Shown one piece after another: positions 25,704-34,149 of a DNA stretch of 64,000 bases. The notes beneath the pieces were generated by a model, which worked only from the letters and a program-made list of their open reading frames with translations, did not search any database and had not been told where the DNA came from. Numbering within the stretch: the first letter of the stretch is position 1; each line of letters opens with the position of its first letter. The stretch comes from CAZIBG01 sp964536985 (GTDB lineage: Bacteria; Patescibacteriota; Saccharimonadia; Saccharimonadales; AWTP1-31), in NCBI GenBank assembly GCA_964536985.1, contig CAZIBG010000002.1, forward strand, positions 37,138 through 101,137, read 5' to 3'. A program made the translations under genes and the position numbers.

Positions 25704-26384
25704 ATGGCTCTTGATGCACTTGACCGCGAACGACTAGGCAACCTCTATTTTGTAAGTAAAACTTTTGATATAGGGTCGTTTGAACTATCTGCCCACCTCG
25801 ACAATCCTGACCTTCCGCCTTCTCCGTATTACATGCACTTTCCTACACCCAATAAGCCTGGGGCTCTGTATCTTCCTGAGATTCAGGCAACTGCAGGCCG
25901 GCTACTATTCCAGCTCGCTGAGGAGGAAGGTATCACCGGACATATGTTTGCAGGTGTTCCTGAGGGCGCAAACGAAATCGCAAGAAATGCAGCCGAACTT
26001 TGTGGCCCCAATGGCTCTAATCTATTGACGTTCAGTAAGGAGAAGCTCGGGAGACTGGTAATTTTCCATCACATCGAGGGGCATGCCATGCCCGGCGAAA
26101 AAGTCGTAGGAATAGATGACCACACCTCGGGTGGGCGCAATGCCCGACTATTTCAGAGGATGCTAGAAACCGAAATGCGGCTGAAAATGACTCACTTCCT
26201 GAACATCGTTGACCGCGAGCAAGGCGGACGGCAGCGACTAGCCGAGAACGGAGCAACAATGCGCTCCATCTTTACCATTTCCGAACTTTTAAGTCTCGGT
26301 TTAGCTGAAGGTCACCTGACGCAGACTCAGTTTGATGATCTACTGCACTACGTTCGGACTAACCCTATCCCTACCCAGCGCTAG
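25704..26384 (+). CDS. Orotate phosphoribosyltransferase-like protein
   Basis: Phosphoribosyltransferase fold; the C-terminal block VDREQGGRQRLAENGATMRSIF closely matches OPRT, which makes OMP in pyrimidine synthesis. The PRPP loop is divergent: VVGIDDHTSGGRNA in place of the usual V(V/I)xDD(V/T)xTxGxS. 226 aa from ATG 25704. No other pyr genes are near, so it may act in salvage or be a regulator-type homolog. Confidence 0.78.
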   Translation: MALDALDRERLGNLYFVSKTFDIGSFELSAHLDNPDLPPSPYYMHFPTPNKPGALYLPEIQATAGRLLFQLAEEEGITGHMFAGVPEGANEIARNAAELCGPNGSNLLTFSKEKLGRLVIFHHIEGHAMPGEKVVGIDDHTSGGRNARLFQRMLETEMRLKMTHFLNIVDREQGGRQRLAENGATMRSIFTISELLSLGLAEGHLTQTQFDDLLHYVRTNPIPTQR

Positions 26385-26529
26385 CTAGATGCCAAAGGCT
26401 ACAGTGTCTGCACCTGTAGGTTTTAAGTTTAGTGCCATGTTGCAGGTCGGCAACAACTGCTGCAGCTTTGGCTTGTTTTTGAGTGTCGAACGCTAATTTC
26501 TCAACACAAGGTTGAACGTCTTCTTGCAT
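26371..26529 (-). CDS. 52-aa zinc-ribbon-like small protein
   Basis: Short gene overlapping the 3' end of the OPRT-like gene by 14 bp in convergent orientation. The peptide begins MQEDVQPCVEKLAFDTQKQ, has an Ala-rich helix, and ends with a Cys/His cluster (YRCRHCSLWHLASAG) typical of tiny zinc-binding proteins. It has no clear ribosome site; a possible -10 (TAGACT) lies 6 nt upstream. Protein-like composition and the C-x2-C-x3-H motif support it; moderate confidence only. Confidence 0.5.
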   Translation of the reverse strand: MQEDVQPCVEKLAFDTQKQAKAAAVVADLQHGTKLKTYRCRHCSLWHLASAG

Positions 26530-26549
26530 ATAGCAAGTCTACCACAAGG

Positions 26550-26768
26550 CTACTGACCCGCTGCGGCCGCCGTACCATCTTGGTACCGTTCTGTTTCATC
26601 TATATCGGTGTCGGTAGAAGGATGATCGGGTGGCACTATTACTTGCGGTGCATCATCTGCTGGTCCGGCAGGATTGTCGTCATCATTCTGCGGAATCGGA
26701 ACGACGTGATCGCCACGAGTTTCTTCTAATGCATCATCTACTGAAATGTCTTGTTCGTCTGTACCCAT
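26550..26768 (-). CDS. Acidic disordered protein, 72 aa
   Basis: Very acidic, Pro- and Asp-rich (DDALEETRGDHVVPIPQNDD, DHPSTDTDIDETERYQD), with no hydrophobic core. A clear AGGAGA site lies 5 nt before ATG 26768, supporting expression. A palindrome GTTGTA-N2-TACAAC (26786-26799) lies just upstream and could be an operator. Function unknown. Confidence 0.6.
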   Translation of the reverse strand: MGTDEQDISVDDALEETRGDHVVPIPQNDDDNPAGPADDAPQVIVPPDHPSTDTDIDETERYQDGTAAAAGQ

Positions 26769-26851
26769 GCGATTCTCCTGATTACGTTGTAGTTACAACT
26801 GTAGTGCAGTAAATTGCTTGCGACTATAAGGAATCTAACAGCATGCAGCGA

Positions 26852-28120
26852 TTAATCTTGCAGCAGATAATCGTCGCACAATTTTTTGAAAATAGCGTTT
26901 GTCCAGCCAAATCCAGTCTGACTTGGGTATACACCTTCTACTGGATGCTTATGGGGCTTAACAACGTTGTACTTTTCTAGGAAAACTCCATGCTGCTCGT
27001 ACCAAGCCAAGTTAGTCCGCAGCCATTTACGTGCAATTCGCTCGGCCTCTTCGTGATAGCCGTAGTTCTTGAGCCCTTCGATCACTGCGTAGTGCAGTGG
27101 CGCCCAGCCATTAGGATGAGCCCACTGAGTTTTGAGCGATCCAAAGATACTCATGTCTATCAACGGTCGGGTAGTAGTAGATAGCCCGCCAGAATGTTCG
27201 AACTTCTCAATATTCTTAACCATCCGGGCAGCTTGTTCGTCACTGGCTAGCCCCAACCACATAGGGTAAAAACCTGCTAACGACCAGACGTCTCCACCTT
27301 GGCCTTTGTTGTAGTTGTAGTCAAAGTAAAACCCTCGACGTGTATGCCACATGTACTTGTTTACTTCGTGTTTGCGACTCGCCGCTTTTGCGGACCAATG
27401 CTTTGCTTCTTTTGGATCGTCCAGCTCACCGGCCGCCCAAGCAAAATCGGCCTCGTATTTATACAGTAAAGCGTTGAGATCAACAGGCAGATAGTCTAGA
27501 CACTTTCGTTCAAACCGGGTGGTCATATCCCAGCCACTTTCGGCTTCGGCCATATCATGCAGAACATTAATGTCGTAGTAGCGACTGAGTCCATGATGCA
27601 CTTTATGCCAAAATGGATGGAGTTCACTGGTCCAGACTTCTGTGTATTCCGCCTTAGCAATGTCCATACGTTCTTTTAGCCAAGCTTTGTCTTTGTGGCC
27701 AGTTTCGTAGATAAGCCTGATGTACATGGTCAAGATTGGCGGTTGGGAGTGGCTCATGTGATACATCTGATTTGCATTAGGGATAAATCTAAAACGCTTA
27801 AACAATTGCAAAAGATTCTCTAGCATTCCCTCGGCCATATGTTGGTGCTTGGTACCAACTAGTGCTAGTGAGGTAAAATAACTATCCCAGTAGTACTGTT
27901 CTTTGAGTGTGAACTTTGCTTTTGGATCAGCTGCCGGAACAATATAAGGATAGGGCAGACCAATTACCGTGCCTTGGTCTTCCTTTGCCTGGTGCTCCAG
28001 TACCTTCCAATGATCTTCGATATAATCGAGGGCATGAGCAATGTGTGGAATATCAATATGACCCTGCCTGCCAGCAATTTTTCGGATCAGTTTTTTAGCT
28101 AAGTTCTGTTTAGGAAGCAT
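26852..28120 (-). CDS. Trehalase (GH37 family)
   Basis: Hydrolyses trehalose to two glucoses. GH37 marks are FTLKEQYYWDSYFTSLAL (signature 1), the catalytic Asp region ESGWDMTTRF, FYFDYNYNKG, LKTQWAHPNGWAPLHYAV (signature 2) and TGFGWTNAIF. At 422 aa it is shorter than typical trehalases (about 500) and has no signal peptide, so it is probably cytoplasmic. ATG 28120 follows AAGAGG directly; the transcript may be leaderless. It could feed the glycolytic genes seen later in the window. Confidence 0.85.
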   Translation of the reverse strand: MLPKQNLAKKLIRKIAGRQGHIDIPHIAHALDYIEDHWKVLEHQAKEDQGTVIGLPYPYIVPAADPKAKFTLKEQYYWDSYFTSLALVGTKHQHMAEGMLENLLQLFKRFRFIPNANQMYHMSHSQPPILTMYIRLIYETGHKDKAWLKERMDIAKAEYTEVWTSELHPFWHKVHHGLSRYYDINVLHDMAEAESGWDMTTRFERKCLDYLPVDLNALLYKYEADFAWAAGELDDPKEAKHWSAKAASRKHEVNKYMWHTRRGFYFDYNYNKGQGGDVWSLAGFYPMWLGLASDEQAARMVKNIEKFEHSGGLSTTTRPLIDMSIFGSLKTQWAHPNGWAPLHYAVIEGLKNYGYHEEAERIARKWLRTNLAWYEQHGVFLEKYNVVKPHKHPVEGVYPSQTGFGWTNAIFKKLCDDYLLQD

Positions 28121-28160
28121 CCTCTTATGCTAAGCCAATAGCCAGTAAGGAGCAAGTATT

Positions 28161-28784
28161 CTATCCGTGGAATTGCGCTCTGGTTTCGATCCCTCTATCT
28201 GCGATGCGAGCGAGTGTTTGTTGGACCATTGCTTCGAGTCCTAAGCTACCATCAACAGGAATAACAATATCAACCAATTCATCCGCTTCGGAAGGCAAAA
28301 CAAGTTCAGAATGGAGCTTATCAATTGTCTTTAGTGGACCACCGTCACCCCACGAATGCCGAGGTGCAATAAGTGTTTTTGTGTCGATCCATCGCTCCAT
28401 GCGTTCACGAGCAAGCTTAACATCAACTTCTACTGCAAAGGCAACAACAGTAGAATCTGTGTCCTTTGCCCATTGGATTGGGCGCTCAGCACGACCTTCC
28501 GGAGTATTAAAGAAGGCGTCGCATACCACATCCTCGTCTCGCACTAAGGCTTGTATAGTTCTATCGCGTACCGTTCGCTTTACTTCCGCCTTGCAATCCC
28601 GATTGCGTCGAGTTCGATCGGCATATGCTGTCTGCTTGAGCCTATCCTGGGACACCAACACAGCACCAAGGCCATGTGCCACTAAGTCGCCGAATTCTTG
28701 TTCCGTACCTCCAGGCACACCAGCTTTGAAGAATATAACCGGCTCGAATTCTTCGTGACCATCTACTTTATAAATTTTAGGCAT
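28161..28784 (-). CDS. Degenerate P-loop kinase-like protein, 207 aa
   Basis: Resembles AAA_33/polynucleotide-kinase-like proteins: an N-terminal strand-loop IFFKAGVPGGTEQEF where a Walker A would be, then VVCDAFFNTPEGRAERPIQWA, similar to the family's D-x-T-x5-R segment, and a lid-like Arg-rich helix (ARERMERWIDTK). The P-loop lacks the Gly-Lys-Ser/Thr end, so ATP binding may be lost. A TAATAT box lies 7 nt before the ATG. The assignment is tentative. Confidence 0.55.
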   Translation of the reverse strand: MPKIYKVDGHEEFEPVIFFKAGVPGGTEQEFGDLVAHGLGAVLVSQDRLKQTAYADRTRRNRDCKAEVKRTVRDRTIQALVRDEDVVCDAFFNTPEGRAERPIQWAKDTDSTVVAFAVEVDVKLARERMERWIDTKTLIAPRHSWGDGGPLKTIDKLHSELVLPSEADELVDIVIPVDGSLGLEAMVQQTLARIADRGIETRAQFHG

Positions 28785-28825
28785 AAATTATATATTACAC
28801 CATAAATTACAAAATTACGAGAATA

Positions 28826-29506
28826 TTATGTAGCTAAAACTTCACCGGGCTGGAGATACCTAGTGTGGCCAGTGGTGACCTTGTCTGCCAAAGCTCCGAT
28901 AAACGGAGCTGCCACGTCCAGAATAAACGGTTCTCCTCCAGAGTTTGTATAGCGGACCCATTGGTGTCCCGATCGGTCGTTAGGGCTGTCGATTGGTGAG
29001 CGAAAATTTCTATGGATTCGTGGTGTTCCACTTAGAACACCATCTTGTTTAAATAACTCAAGTAATGCTCCAACCGCGAGTGACTGTTCGCGGCAGACAC
29101 CCGTTCCATCATCAATGTACTCAGAGAGCTCGATCTTTGCGTCTTTTGGCATTCGATCCTGCCCATAGGAGCGACGGGCAACCCTTCCCTCAGTAGCCTG
29201 TTCACCCTCTTTGGAGTAACGCATATTGTCGTACACCGTTCGGAATACCGAATCCAAAACGTAATCCCTCTGAAGCATGCCACGAACACTAGCACGTGCC
29301 ATAGCCTCGGCCTTGAGCCTCTGGTAGGCTCGTGGATATTTTATAGGATCAACGACAATTGCCGGGGCATGAACTCGAGGGCCGTACATGTCGATACCAC
29401 CAATGATAGTGGTGTTGCGAGTGATGCGGAGGCGACCACCAAAGTATGGTCCAGGTATGGATGCTGGGGCCGGTGAATATCCCCAATTAAATCGTTGTTC
29501 TGCCAT
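28826..29506 (-). CDS. Transglutaminase-like cysteine protein, 226 aa
   Basis: Carries a Cys-His-Asp triad in the order and spacing of the transglutaminase-like fold: C138 in DDGTGVCREQSLAVGALL, H181 in SGHQWVRYTN, D197 in EPFILDVAA. VYDNMRYSKE about 45 residues before the Cys is also typical. There is no signal peptide, so it is probably a cytoplasmic peptidase or amidase-type enzyme. TATAAT lies 7 nt from the ATG. The function of this family member is unknown. Confidence 0.65.
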   Translation of the reverse strand: MAEQRFNWGYSPAPASIPGPYFGGRLRITRNTTIIGGIDMYGPRVHAPAIVVDPIKYPRAYQRLKAEAMARASVRGMLQRDYVLDSVFRTVYDNMRYSKEGEQATEGRVARRSYGQDRMPKDAKIELSEYIDDGTGVCREQSLAVGALLELFKQDGVLSGTPRIHRNFRSPIDSPNDRSGHQWVRYTNSGGEPFILDVAAPFIGALADKVTTGHTRYLQPGEVLAT

Positions 29507-29599
29507 AATACATATTATAATATATTCTAACCATATTTACAATTTCTCACGTGATTGCAGTGGAGCTGGCGGGTACTCTACGATGATATAATTAAAAAT

Positions 29600-30070
29600 A
29601 TGAAGATCTGTCGTAATTGCAATCAAAACTTCGAGCCAAGCAGTAAGCATCTTGATTGTCCATCATGCAGATACCACCTTTCTAAGAAGGTCCTTTGTCA
29701 TTCGTGTAAAGTACATTTTCATTCTCCAAGATATCAGAACTGCCGCAGTTGTACGACGAAACTTAAGCCAGACTACGGAAAAGGCTCTTATATAAAAAAT
29801 GGCTACAGAATGGTGTTTTCTGCCGAACATCCTAAAGTCAAAGATAAACGCAGTAAGTACATATTCGAACACGTGTTAGTGATGGAGGAACATATTGGCA
29901 GATACTTGCTTGATAGAGAGAACGTGCACCATCTGAACGGTGTCCGTGATGATAACAGATTAAAAAACCTAGAGCTCTGGATAAAAACCCAGCCAAGCGG
30001 GATTCGGGTAGAGGATGCCGTAAACTGGGCGCATGAGATTATCGAAAGATACTCCAAACCTCGAGAATAG
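29600..30070 (+). CDS. HNH endonuclease with N-terminal zinc-ribbon repeats
   Basis: Four Cys pairs (C4/C7, C20/C23, C33/C36, C48/C51) form a double zinc ribbon. They are followed by an HNH domain: H91 in FEHVLVMEEHIG, HH at 110-111 in ENVHHLNGVRDDNR, and LKNLELW. Similar HNH genes sit in phages and mobile islands. The first ATG of the open frame is at 29555, but an extended -10 (TGATATAAT, hexamer 29587-29592) places transcription start at ATG 29600. Next to the tmRNA gene, which often borders integrated elements; no integrase is seen. Confidence 0.85.
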   Translation: MKICRNCNQNFEPSSKHLDCPSCRYHLSKKVLCHSCKVHFHSPRYQNCRSCTTKLKPDYGKGSYIKNGYRMVFSAEHPKVKDKRSKYIFEHVLVMEEHIGRYLLDRENVHHLNGVRDDNRLKNLELWIKTQPSGIRVEDAVNWAHEIIERYSKPRE

Positions 30071-30073
30071 AAA

Positions 30074-30095
30074 AACTCGAGATTACTCTCGAGTT
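30074..30095. terminator. Bidirectional intrinsic terminator between HNH gene and tmRNA
   Basis: Stem AACTCGAGA / TCTCGAGTT with a 4-nt loop. Leftward it is followed by a U-tract (TTTTC), fitting tmRNA termination; rightward by TCTTAT after the HNH stop codon. Confidence 0.8.
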
Positions 30096-30109
30096 CTTAT
30101 GGTGGAGCT

Positions 30110-30512
30110 GCCGGTGATCGCAACCGGGTCCGTCAGTTAACATGGCTCAATGACTACAGGCTTAGTTTGTCTTATATTTCTTTAGCCAAAATGCTAGAGA
30201 CAAACAAAAAACATGCTGGCTGCAGCCCTAAGGCTTAGCTATACGTAGGGGCAACTACGTATAGAGCAATCAGAAGTATATAGCGCTGACACAAAATATC
30301 TGATGTCTCTTGTGAAGCGGCATCCTAATTAAATTAGGCTGCTAGTGCGTAGTCTGCGTTTCGAGCGAAAATTTCTTTTACGCTTGTTAGCAAGTCTGCG
30401 CGAGCTGTAGAATTTTCTGCAACTGTGTTGTTTGATCCAGCTAACGTGTAGATCAATCCGGCCTGCCATTTGAGTCTGTTAAAGTCCAACGTCGAGCTTA
30501 AAATTCAGCCCC
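30110..30512 (-). ncRNA. ssrA: tmRNA (ssrA)
   Basis: Transfer-messenger RNA for ribosome rescue. The acceptor stem GGGGCUG (30512-30506) pairs with CAGCUCC, followed by encoded ACCA at 30113-30110. The T-arm region (GGACCCGGTTGCGATCACCGG) is next to the acceptor. The tag reading frame from GCA 30420 to TAA 30336-30334 reads AENSTARADL... and ends NADYALAA, 28 residues with the usual ALAA degradation signal. The CTATACGTAG/CTACGTATAG hairpin is a pseudoknot-domain helix. The exact resume codon is inferred. Confidence 0.93.
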
Positions 30513-30522
30513 ATTAAGCAGT

Positions 30523-30531
30523 ATTATATCA
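30523..30531 (-). promoter_or_regulatory. Extended -10 promoter of tmRNA
   Basis: TGA-TATAAT on the minus strand with hexamer at 30528-30523, about 10 nt before the mature 5' end; no clear -35. Confidence 0.6.
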
Positions 30532-30552
30532 TAAATTAAGCATTAGTGATAT

Positions 30553-32229
30553 TTAATGAGCGGCTGCAGGTGATTTGTTGTGCAGTTCTTCTAGGTCATG
30601 GGTATGAGGCAGGAAGAAGGAGACACCGAATCCGAGTGCAATAAAGAATCCCATATAGAGTACTGCGGTGCGGGCTGCATCGGCGGAAGCCTGATGAGCA
30701 ATTGCGGTTAGCTCTTTCTGGACAGCTGGTGAAACTGGTGCAGCATTCTTATCCTGACGGATTCCGCTAAGCTCAACTTCTGAGGCAGTAGATGCAACCT
30801 TAGCGGCTAGCGCTGGCTTGGCTGTAGCAGGAATGACGCTACTGTTTGTTACGCCACTAGCTAAGCTACTGGAAAGCGTAGTTAATAGCACGGCACCAAT
30901 TATTGCCGAGCCAAGTGAGGAACCAACTTGTCGAATAGTATTGTTGACTCCTGATGCCTCGCCGGACATATATTCCGGGACTGCGGACAGCGTAAGGTTG
31001 CTTGCCTGAGCCATGACCATTCCCATTCCTAGGCCGAATATAATCATGCCAGGTATAAAGCTAGCAGCCGTAGAGTCGGCAGTGATGGAATAATGCATAA
31101 CGATACTAGCCAGTACGGCAAACACTAATCCAACTTGAATAATACGTTTTGGGACAAACTTTTTTGTTAAAACTGCAGCTGAGAATGGTGCAACAAATAA
31201 CATAGTTAGCGACATAGGAAGCAGTGCTAAACCAGTGTGAAAGGCGTCTAGGTTACGGACCGACTGAAGGAAAACAGGAATGGCAAATATTAAGCCAACC
31301 ATCCCTAGAGATAAGAATGCCATCACCGAAGCACCTGAAGTAAACTGCTTGTTTTGAAAGAGGTGCATCGAGACCAAGGGGGTGCGTCCGTGGTTCTCGG
31401 CATCATTCTGCCACCAACCAAAAAGTACCAATAGCGCCAAACCCAAGGCCATAGCCACAGGCGTCGGTGAAAGTCCAAAAGGTATTGTTCGCCCGAATAC
31501 TTCGAATGGCTTGATGGCACTCCACCAGCCGTAACTTGAAGATTCTATGATGCCATAAACAAAAAGCAGCAGGCCGGTTGCCGACAGGAACACTCCAAGA
31601 AAATCCAGTCGAGCCTTTTCGACTCTGTCTCGGCCTTCTGCGATGAACAACGATCCGAGTAACAATACAACAGCGACTACAATGTTAATCCTGAATGCCC
31701 ATCTCCAGCTGTAGTTAGATGTCAGGAAACCACCTAGAATTGGTCCGATTGCAGAAGATGCGGCAGCAACACCTCCCCATACACCAAATGCTAATGCCCG
31801 ATCACGACCACTATAGTTGGAAATAACCAAGGAGGTAGTAGCTGGAAGCATTAACGCCGCACCAATACCTTCAATAATCGCCTCTCCTGCAATCATCATG
31901 CCTAAGCTATGACTAATGGAAGTAATGAATGACCCGATAGCAAAGATAACAGCTCCCAACATGAACATCTTTTTACGACCAAATAAATCGCCCAACCGTC
32001 CTCCGGTGACTGTCAGCGCGGCAAGAGTTAATGCGTATCCTGCAATAACCCACTGCATACCCTGCAAGTTAGTGTTGAGGTCGTTAACAATTACCCGCAG
32101 TGAAACGTTAAGAACGGTAGTGTCGATAATGATAATCATCATCGCCATGCTCAGTACCGCCAGCGGTATCCATTTTTTGATTCCACTTCGTTTTGGCACA
32201 GTCTCAGTATTTTTTTTGTTTTTTACCAT
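30553..32229 (-). CDS. MFS efflux transporter, DHA2 (EmrB/QacA) type, 14 TM
   Basis: Proton-coupled multidrug exporter in the membrane. Motif A GGRLGDLFGRKKMF follows TM2; D in IIIDTTVLNVSL of TM1 and the motif C-like GPILGGFL are present. About 14 hydrophobic helices over 558 aa mark the DHA2 family. ATG 32229 has AAGGAG 5 nt upstream. It lies 9 nt downstream of a MarR regulator gene and shares its transcript, the usual arrangement for a drug-inducible pump. Confidence 0.92.
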   Translation of the reverse strand: MVKNKKNTETVPKRSGIKKWIPLAVLSMAMMIIIIDTTVLNVSLRVIVNDLNTNLQGMQWVIAGYALTLAALTVTGGRLGDLFGRKKMFMLGAVIFAIGSFITSISHSLGMMIAGEAIIEGIGAALMLPATTSLVISNYSGRDRALAFGVWGGVAAASSAIGPILGGFLTSNYSWRWAFRINIVVAVVLLLGSLFIAEGRDRVEKARLDFLGVFLSATGLLLFVYGIIESSSYGWWSAIKPFEVFGRTIPFGLSPTPVAMALGLALLVLFGWWQNDAENHGRTPLVSMHLFQNKQFTSGASVMAFLSLGMVGLIFAIPVFLQSVRNLDAFHTGLALLPMSLTMLFVAPFSAAVLTKKFVPKRIIQVGLVFAVLASIVMHYSITADSTAASFIPGMIIFGLGMGMVMAQASNLTLSAVPEYMSGEASGVNNTIRQVGSSLGSAIIGAVLLTTLSSSLASGVTNSSVIPATAKPALAAKVASTASEVELSGIRQDKNAAPVSPAVQKELTAIAHQASADAARTAVLYMGFFIALGFGVSFFLPHTHDLEELHNKSPAAAH

Positions 32230-32238
32230 TGGTACTCC

Positions 32239-32703
32239 TTAGTTCGAATCAGTTTGATGGCAGGCACCTGGTCGATCGGATCGACAGGCAGCGCCATGCA
32301 GTATTGTTAGTGTTTCTAGTAGTGCGGCTTGTTGCTTTTCGTTCAACGTACCGAAAACGGGTGCATGGTAACTGTTTAGTACACTCATTGCTTCGTCCGT
32401 TAGTCGTTCGCCCTTTGCAGTTAGTACCGTGATATGTTCACGGCGATTAGCAGGATTAACAGTTGTTTGTAGCATTCCTTGTTCGAGCAATAGCTTTATC
32501 TGACGGCTGATGCTGGCTTCGGTTTGACCCAACTTTTCTGCTATATGCTTTTGCTGGATATTTGGTTTCCACTGGAGCGTCATCATAATCTTAAACTGGC
32601 TAAATCCAATTCCTAAACGTTCTTGTAGAACTTGGTCTGATTGTCGACCAAGAACAAATGCTAGATGATTGAGCAGATAACCAATGTTGTTTGTGGGACG
32701 CAT
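32239..32703 (-). CDS. MarR-family transcriptional regulator
   Basis: Winged-helix repressor, 154 aa. Helix-turn-helix region IQQKHIAEKLGQTEASISRQIK, wing segment NRREHITVLTAKGERLTD, and N- and C-terminal dimer helices. It is the first gene of the operon with the DHA2 pump, so it probably autoregulates and controls the pump through the palindrome at 32737-32754. Confidence 0.92.
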   Translation of the reverse strand: MRPTNNIGYLLNHLAFVLGRQSDQVLQERLGIGFSQFKIMMTLQWKPNIQQKHIAEKLGQTEASISRQIKLLLEQGMLQTTVNPANRREHITVLTAKGERLTDEAMSVLNSYHAPVFGTLNEKQQAALLETLTILHGAACRSDRPGACHQTDSN

Positions 32704-32722
32704 AGTTTTGACCTCTACATTC

Positions 32723-32754
32723 AGCTTACGCTCCGATACTTAACGTGTCAAGTA
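32723..32754 (-). promoter_or_regulatory. MarR operator overlapping the marR promoter
   Basis: Palindrome TACTTAACGTGTCAAGTA at 32737-32754 (arms TACTT-N-AC / GT-N-AAGTA). It covers the -35 TTGACA of the leftward promoter (32751-32746), 17 bp from a weak -10 TAAGCT (32728-32723). Binding here would block polymerase. Confidence 0.6.
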
Positions 32755-32755
32755 A

Positions 32756-34126
32756 CTACGGCTTGGCTACGGGATTTGGACCTGAATAGTCAGATCCCAG
32801 TGATTTAAGTCGCTTCATCGGATAGGAGCCGTCGGTACCCAGTACTCCATTCGAACAGTTTTGACCCTTATTAATACAGCCCTTCGTCCAATGCTCCATG
32901 ATCTGATTATTCCAACCACCATACCAGTCGCCATGTAGTGATGTACCATCCGGGACATTAGCCATACGATCAGATGAAAGATGCCAGCCAGAATAATTAA
33001 GGTTACCCGGCCATGATACATGGTAGCTTACTTGCGGCATGATGTACGGATGAGACGGAGGGCAAGCTAACTTACCATTTACACTCGTGAAGTATGAAAG
33101 ATGATCCTTGTGATTGGTCGATGGGTTTTGATCGAGTTGCGTTGAATCGAGCACCGGAGAACCGTTGGCATGGACAGCAACACAAGGTTGAAAATAGATT
33201 ACGGCCATCAACTTAATATCGTATTTATCACAAACGTTGGGATCGCAGTTAGTAGCTTGGTTAGGATTTGGCGGACAACTATCTGGAATCGTTTGCCCCT
33301 CGTAGGTATATACCAGACTGCCCGTGTAGCACTGCCACTGAATACCGTTTTCATTCATCAACGACGGATCAGTATTACCTGTCGCTTTTCCGGCGATCAT
33401 TTTTAGACCTTGCGGCATGATCTTTGTCTGGGCATTAAGATTAGCTGCCGATTTATAATACATAAGAATATCATTAGGAATTACCACCTTATCATTTGCA
33501 TCCTGAACTGCAGGCATCCAATACCCTGTACGATTAGCCTCGTAACCAGCGCATGTTCCACCACCACTATTAACTAAACTACTATCAGTAGTAGAGGCGT
33601 TAGCTTTGGTATTACCCCAGAACATATGTAAATGAGCCTTGCCAACCTGTGGAACCCCGTTAATTGGCGGATAGACAATTGGATCGTCATAGTTAAGGTG
33701 AGAAAACTGGCAGTAGAATCTAAACTGACCCTGTCCGTTGGGCGTGTTATAGCCACCAGAACTTGCATCATAATTACCTCGGTTATCGAGGTTTTGGGTC
33801 ACCACAGCCTCGGAGTCATTGGAGTACTGTGCCGGTCGGGCACCTAATGTGGTATTAATAACAACCCCGCCTAAATCTGTAGGCGTAGCTTTGCCAAACT
33901 TCACCGCCCTACCGCCAGATGCGCCGGGCACTTGCTGTTCAAGTGCAATACTTTCCTGGCCCGACTCAGCCTCAAAGCTGGCCTGATTGGTAGCAGCTTT
34001 AGTAAAGACCAGTAACGCGGTTCCTAAAAGTGCGAATATAATAACTGTCGAAAAACCAATAACCAGACGCTCATGGCGGGCAAACCATTTGCGTAGCTTA
34101 GGATATTGTAATAACGCTCTACTCAT
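32756..34126 (-). CDS. Secreted DUF1996 protein, copy 1 (456 aa)
   Basis: N-terminal TM/signal anchor (IGFSTVIIFALLGTALLVF), then a 40-residue module ATNQASFEAESGQESIALEQ...GASGGRAVKFG that looks like the edge of a carbohydrate-binding (CBM6-type) domain. The rest is a DUF1996 domain: FYCQFSHLNYDDPIVYP, KAHLHMFWGNTKANA, NRTGYWMPAV, SYHVSWPGN and SLHGDWYGGWN. The many His, Asp and Trp suggest a surface binding or hydrolytic role, but DUF1996 has no assigned activity. Tandem with a paralog 24 nt upstream. Confidence 0.88.
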   Translation of the reverse strand: MSRALLQYPKLRKWFARHERLVIGFSTVIIFALLGTALLVFTKAATNQASFEAESGQESIALEQQVPGASGGRAVKFGKATPTDLGGVVINTTLGARPAQYSNDSEAVVTQNLDNRGNYDASSGGYNTPNGQGQFRFYCQFSHLNYDDPIVYPPINGVPQVGKAHLHMFWGNTKANASTTDSSLVNSGGGTCAGYEANRTGYWMPAVQDANDKVVIPNDILMYYKSAANLNAQTKIMPQGLKMIAGKATGNTDPSLMNENGIQWQCYTGSLVYTYEGQTIPDSCPPNPNQATNCDPNVCDKYDIKLMAVIYFQPCVAVHANGSPVLDSTQLDQNPSTNHKDHLSYFTSVNGKLACPPSHPYIMPQVSYHVSWPGNLNYSGWHLSSDRMANVPDGTSLHGDWYGGWNNQIMEHWTKGCINKGQNCSNGVLGTDGSYPMKRLKSLGSDYSGPNPVAKP

Positions 34127-34149
34127 AATACTTATGGTAAGTATAACAT

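Noticed and set aside
29555..30512. An integrated mobile element at the tmRNA gene (HNH neighbour)
   Set aside because: No integrase, no repeated 3' tmRNA fragment and no attachment-site repeat could be seen.
16239..33195. 14-mer CAACACAAGGTTGA seen near 16240, 26500 and 33180
   Set aside because: Two copies encode the same short peptide QPCV on the minus strand in unrelated genes and the third is intergenic; no shared flanks, so probably coincidence.
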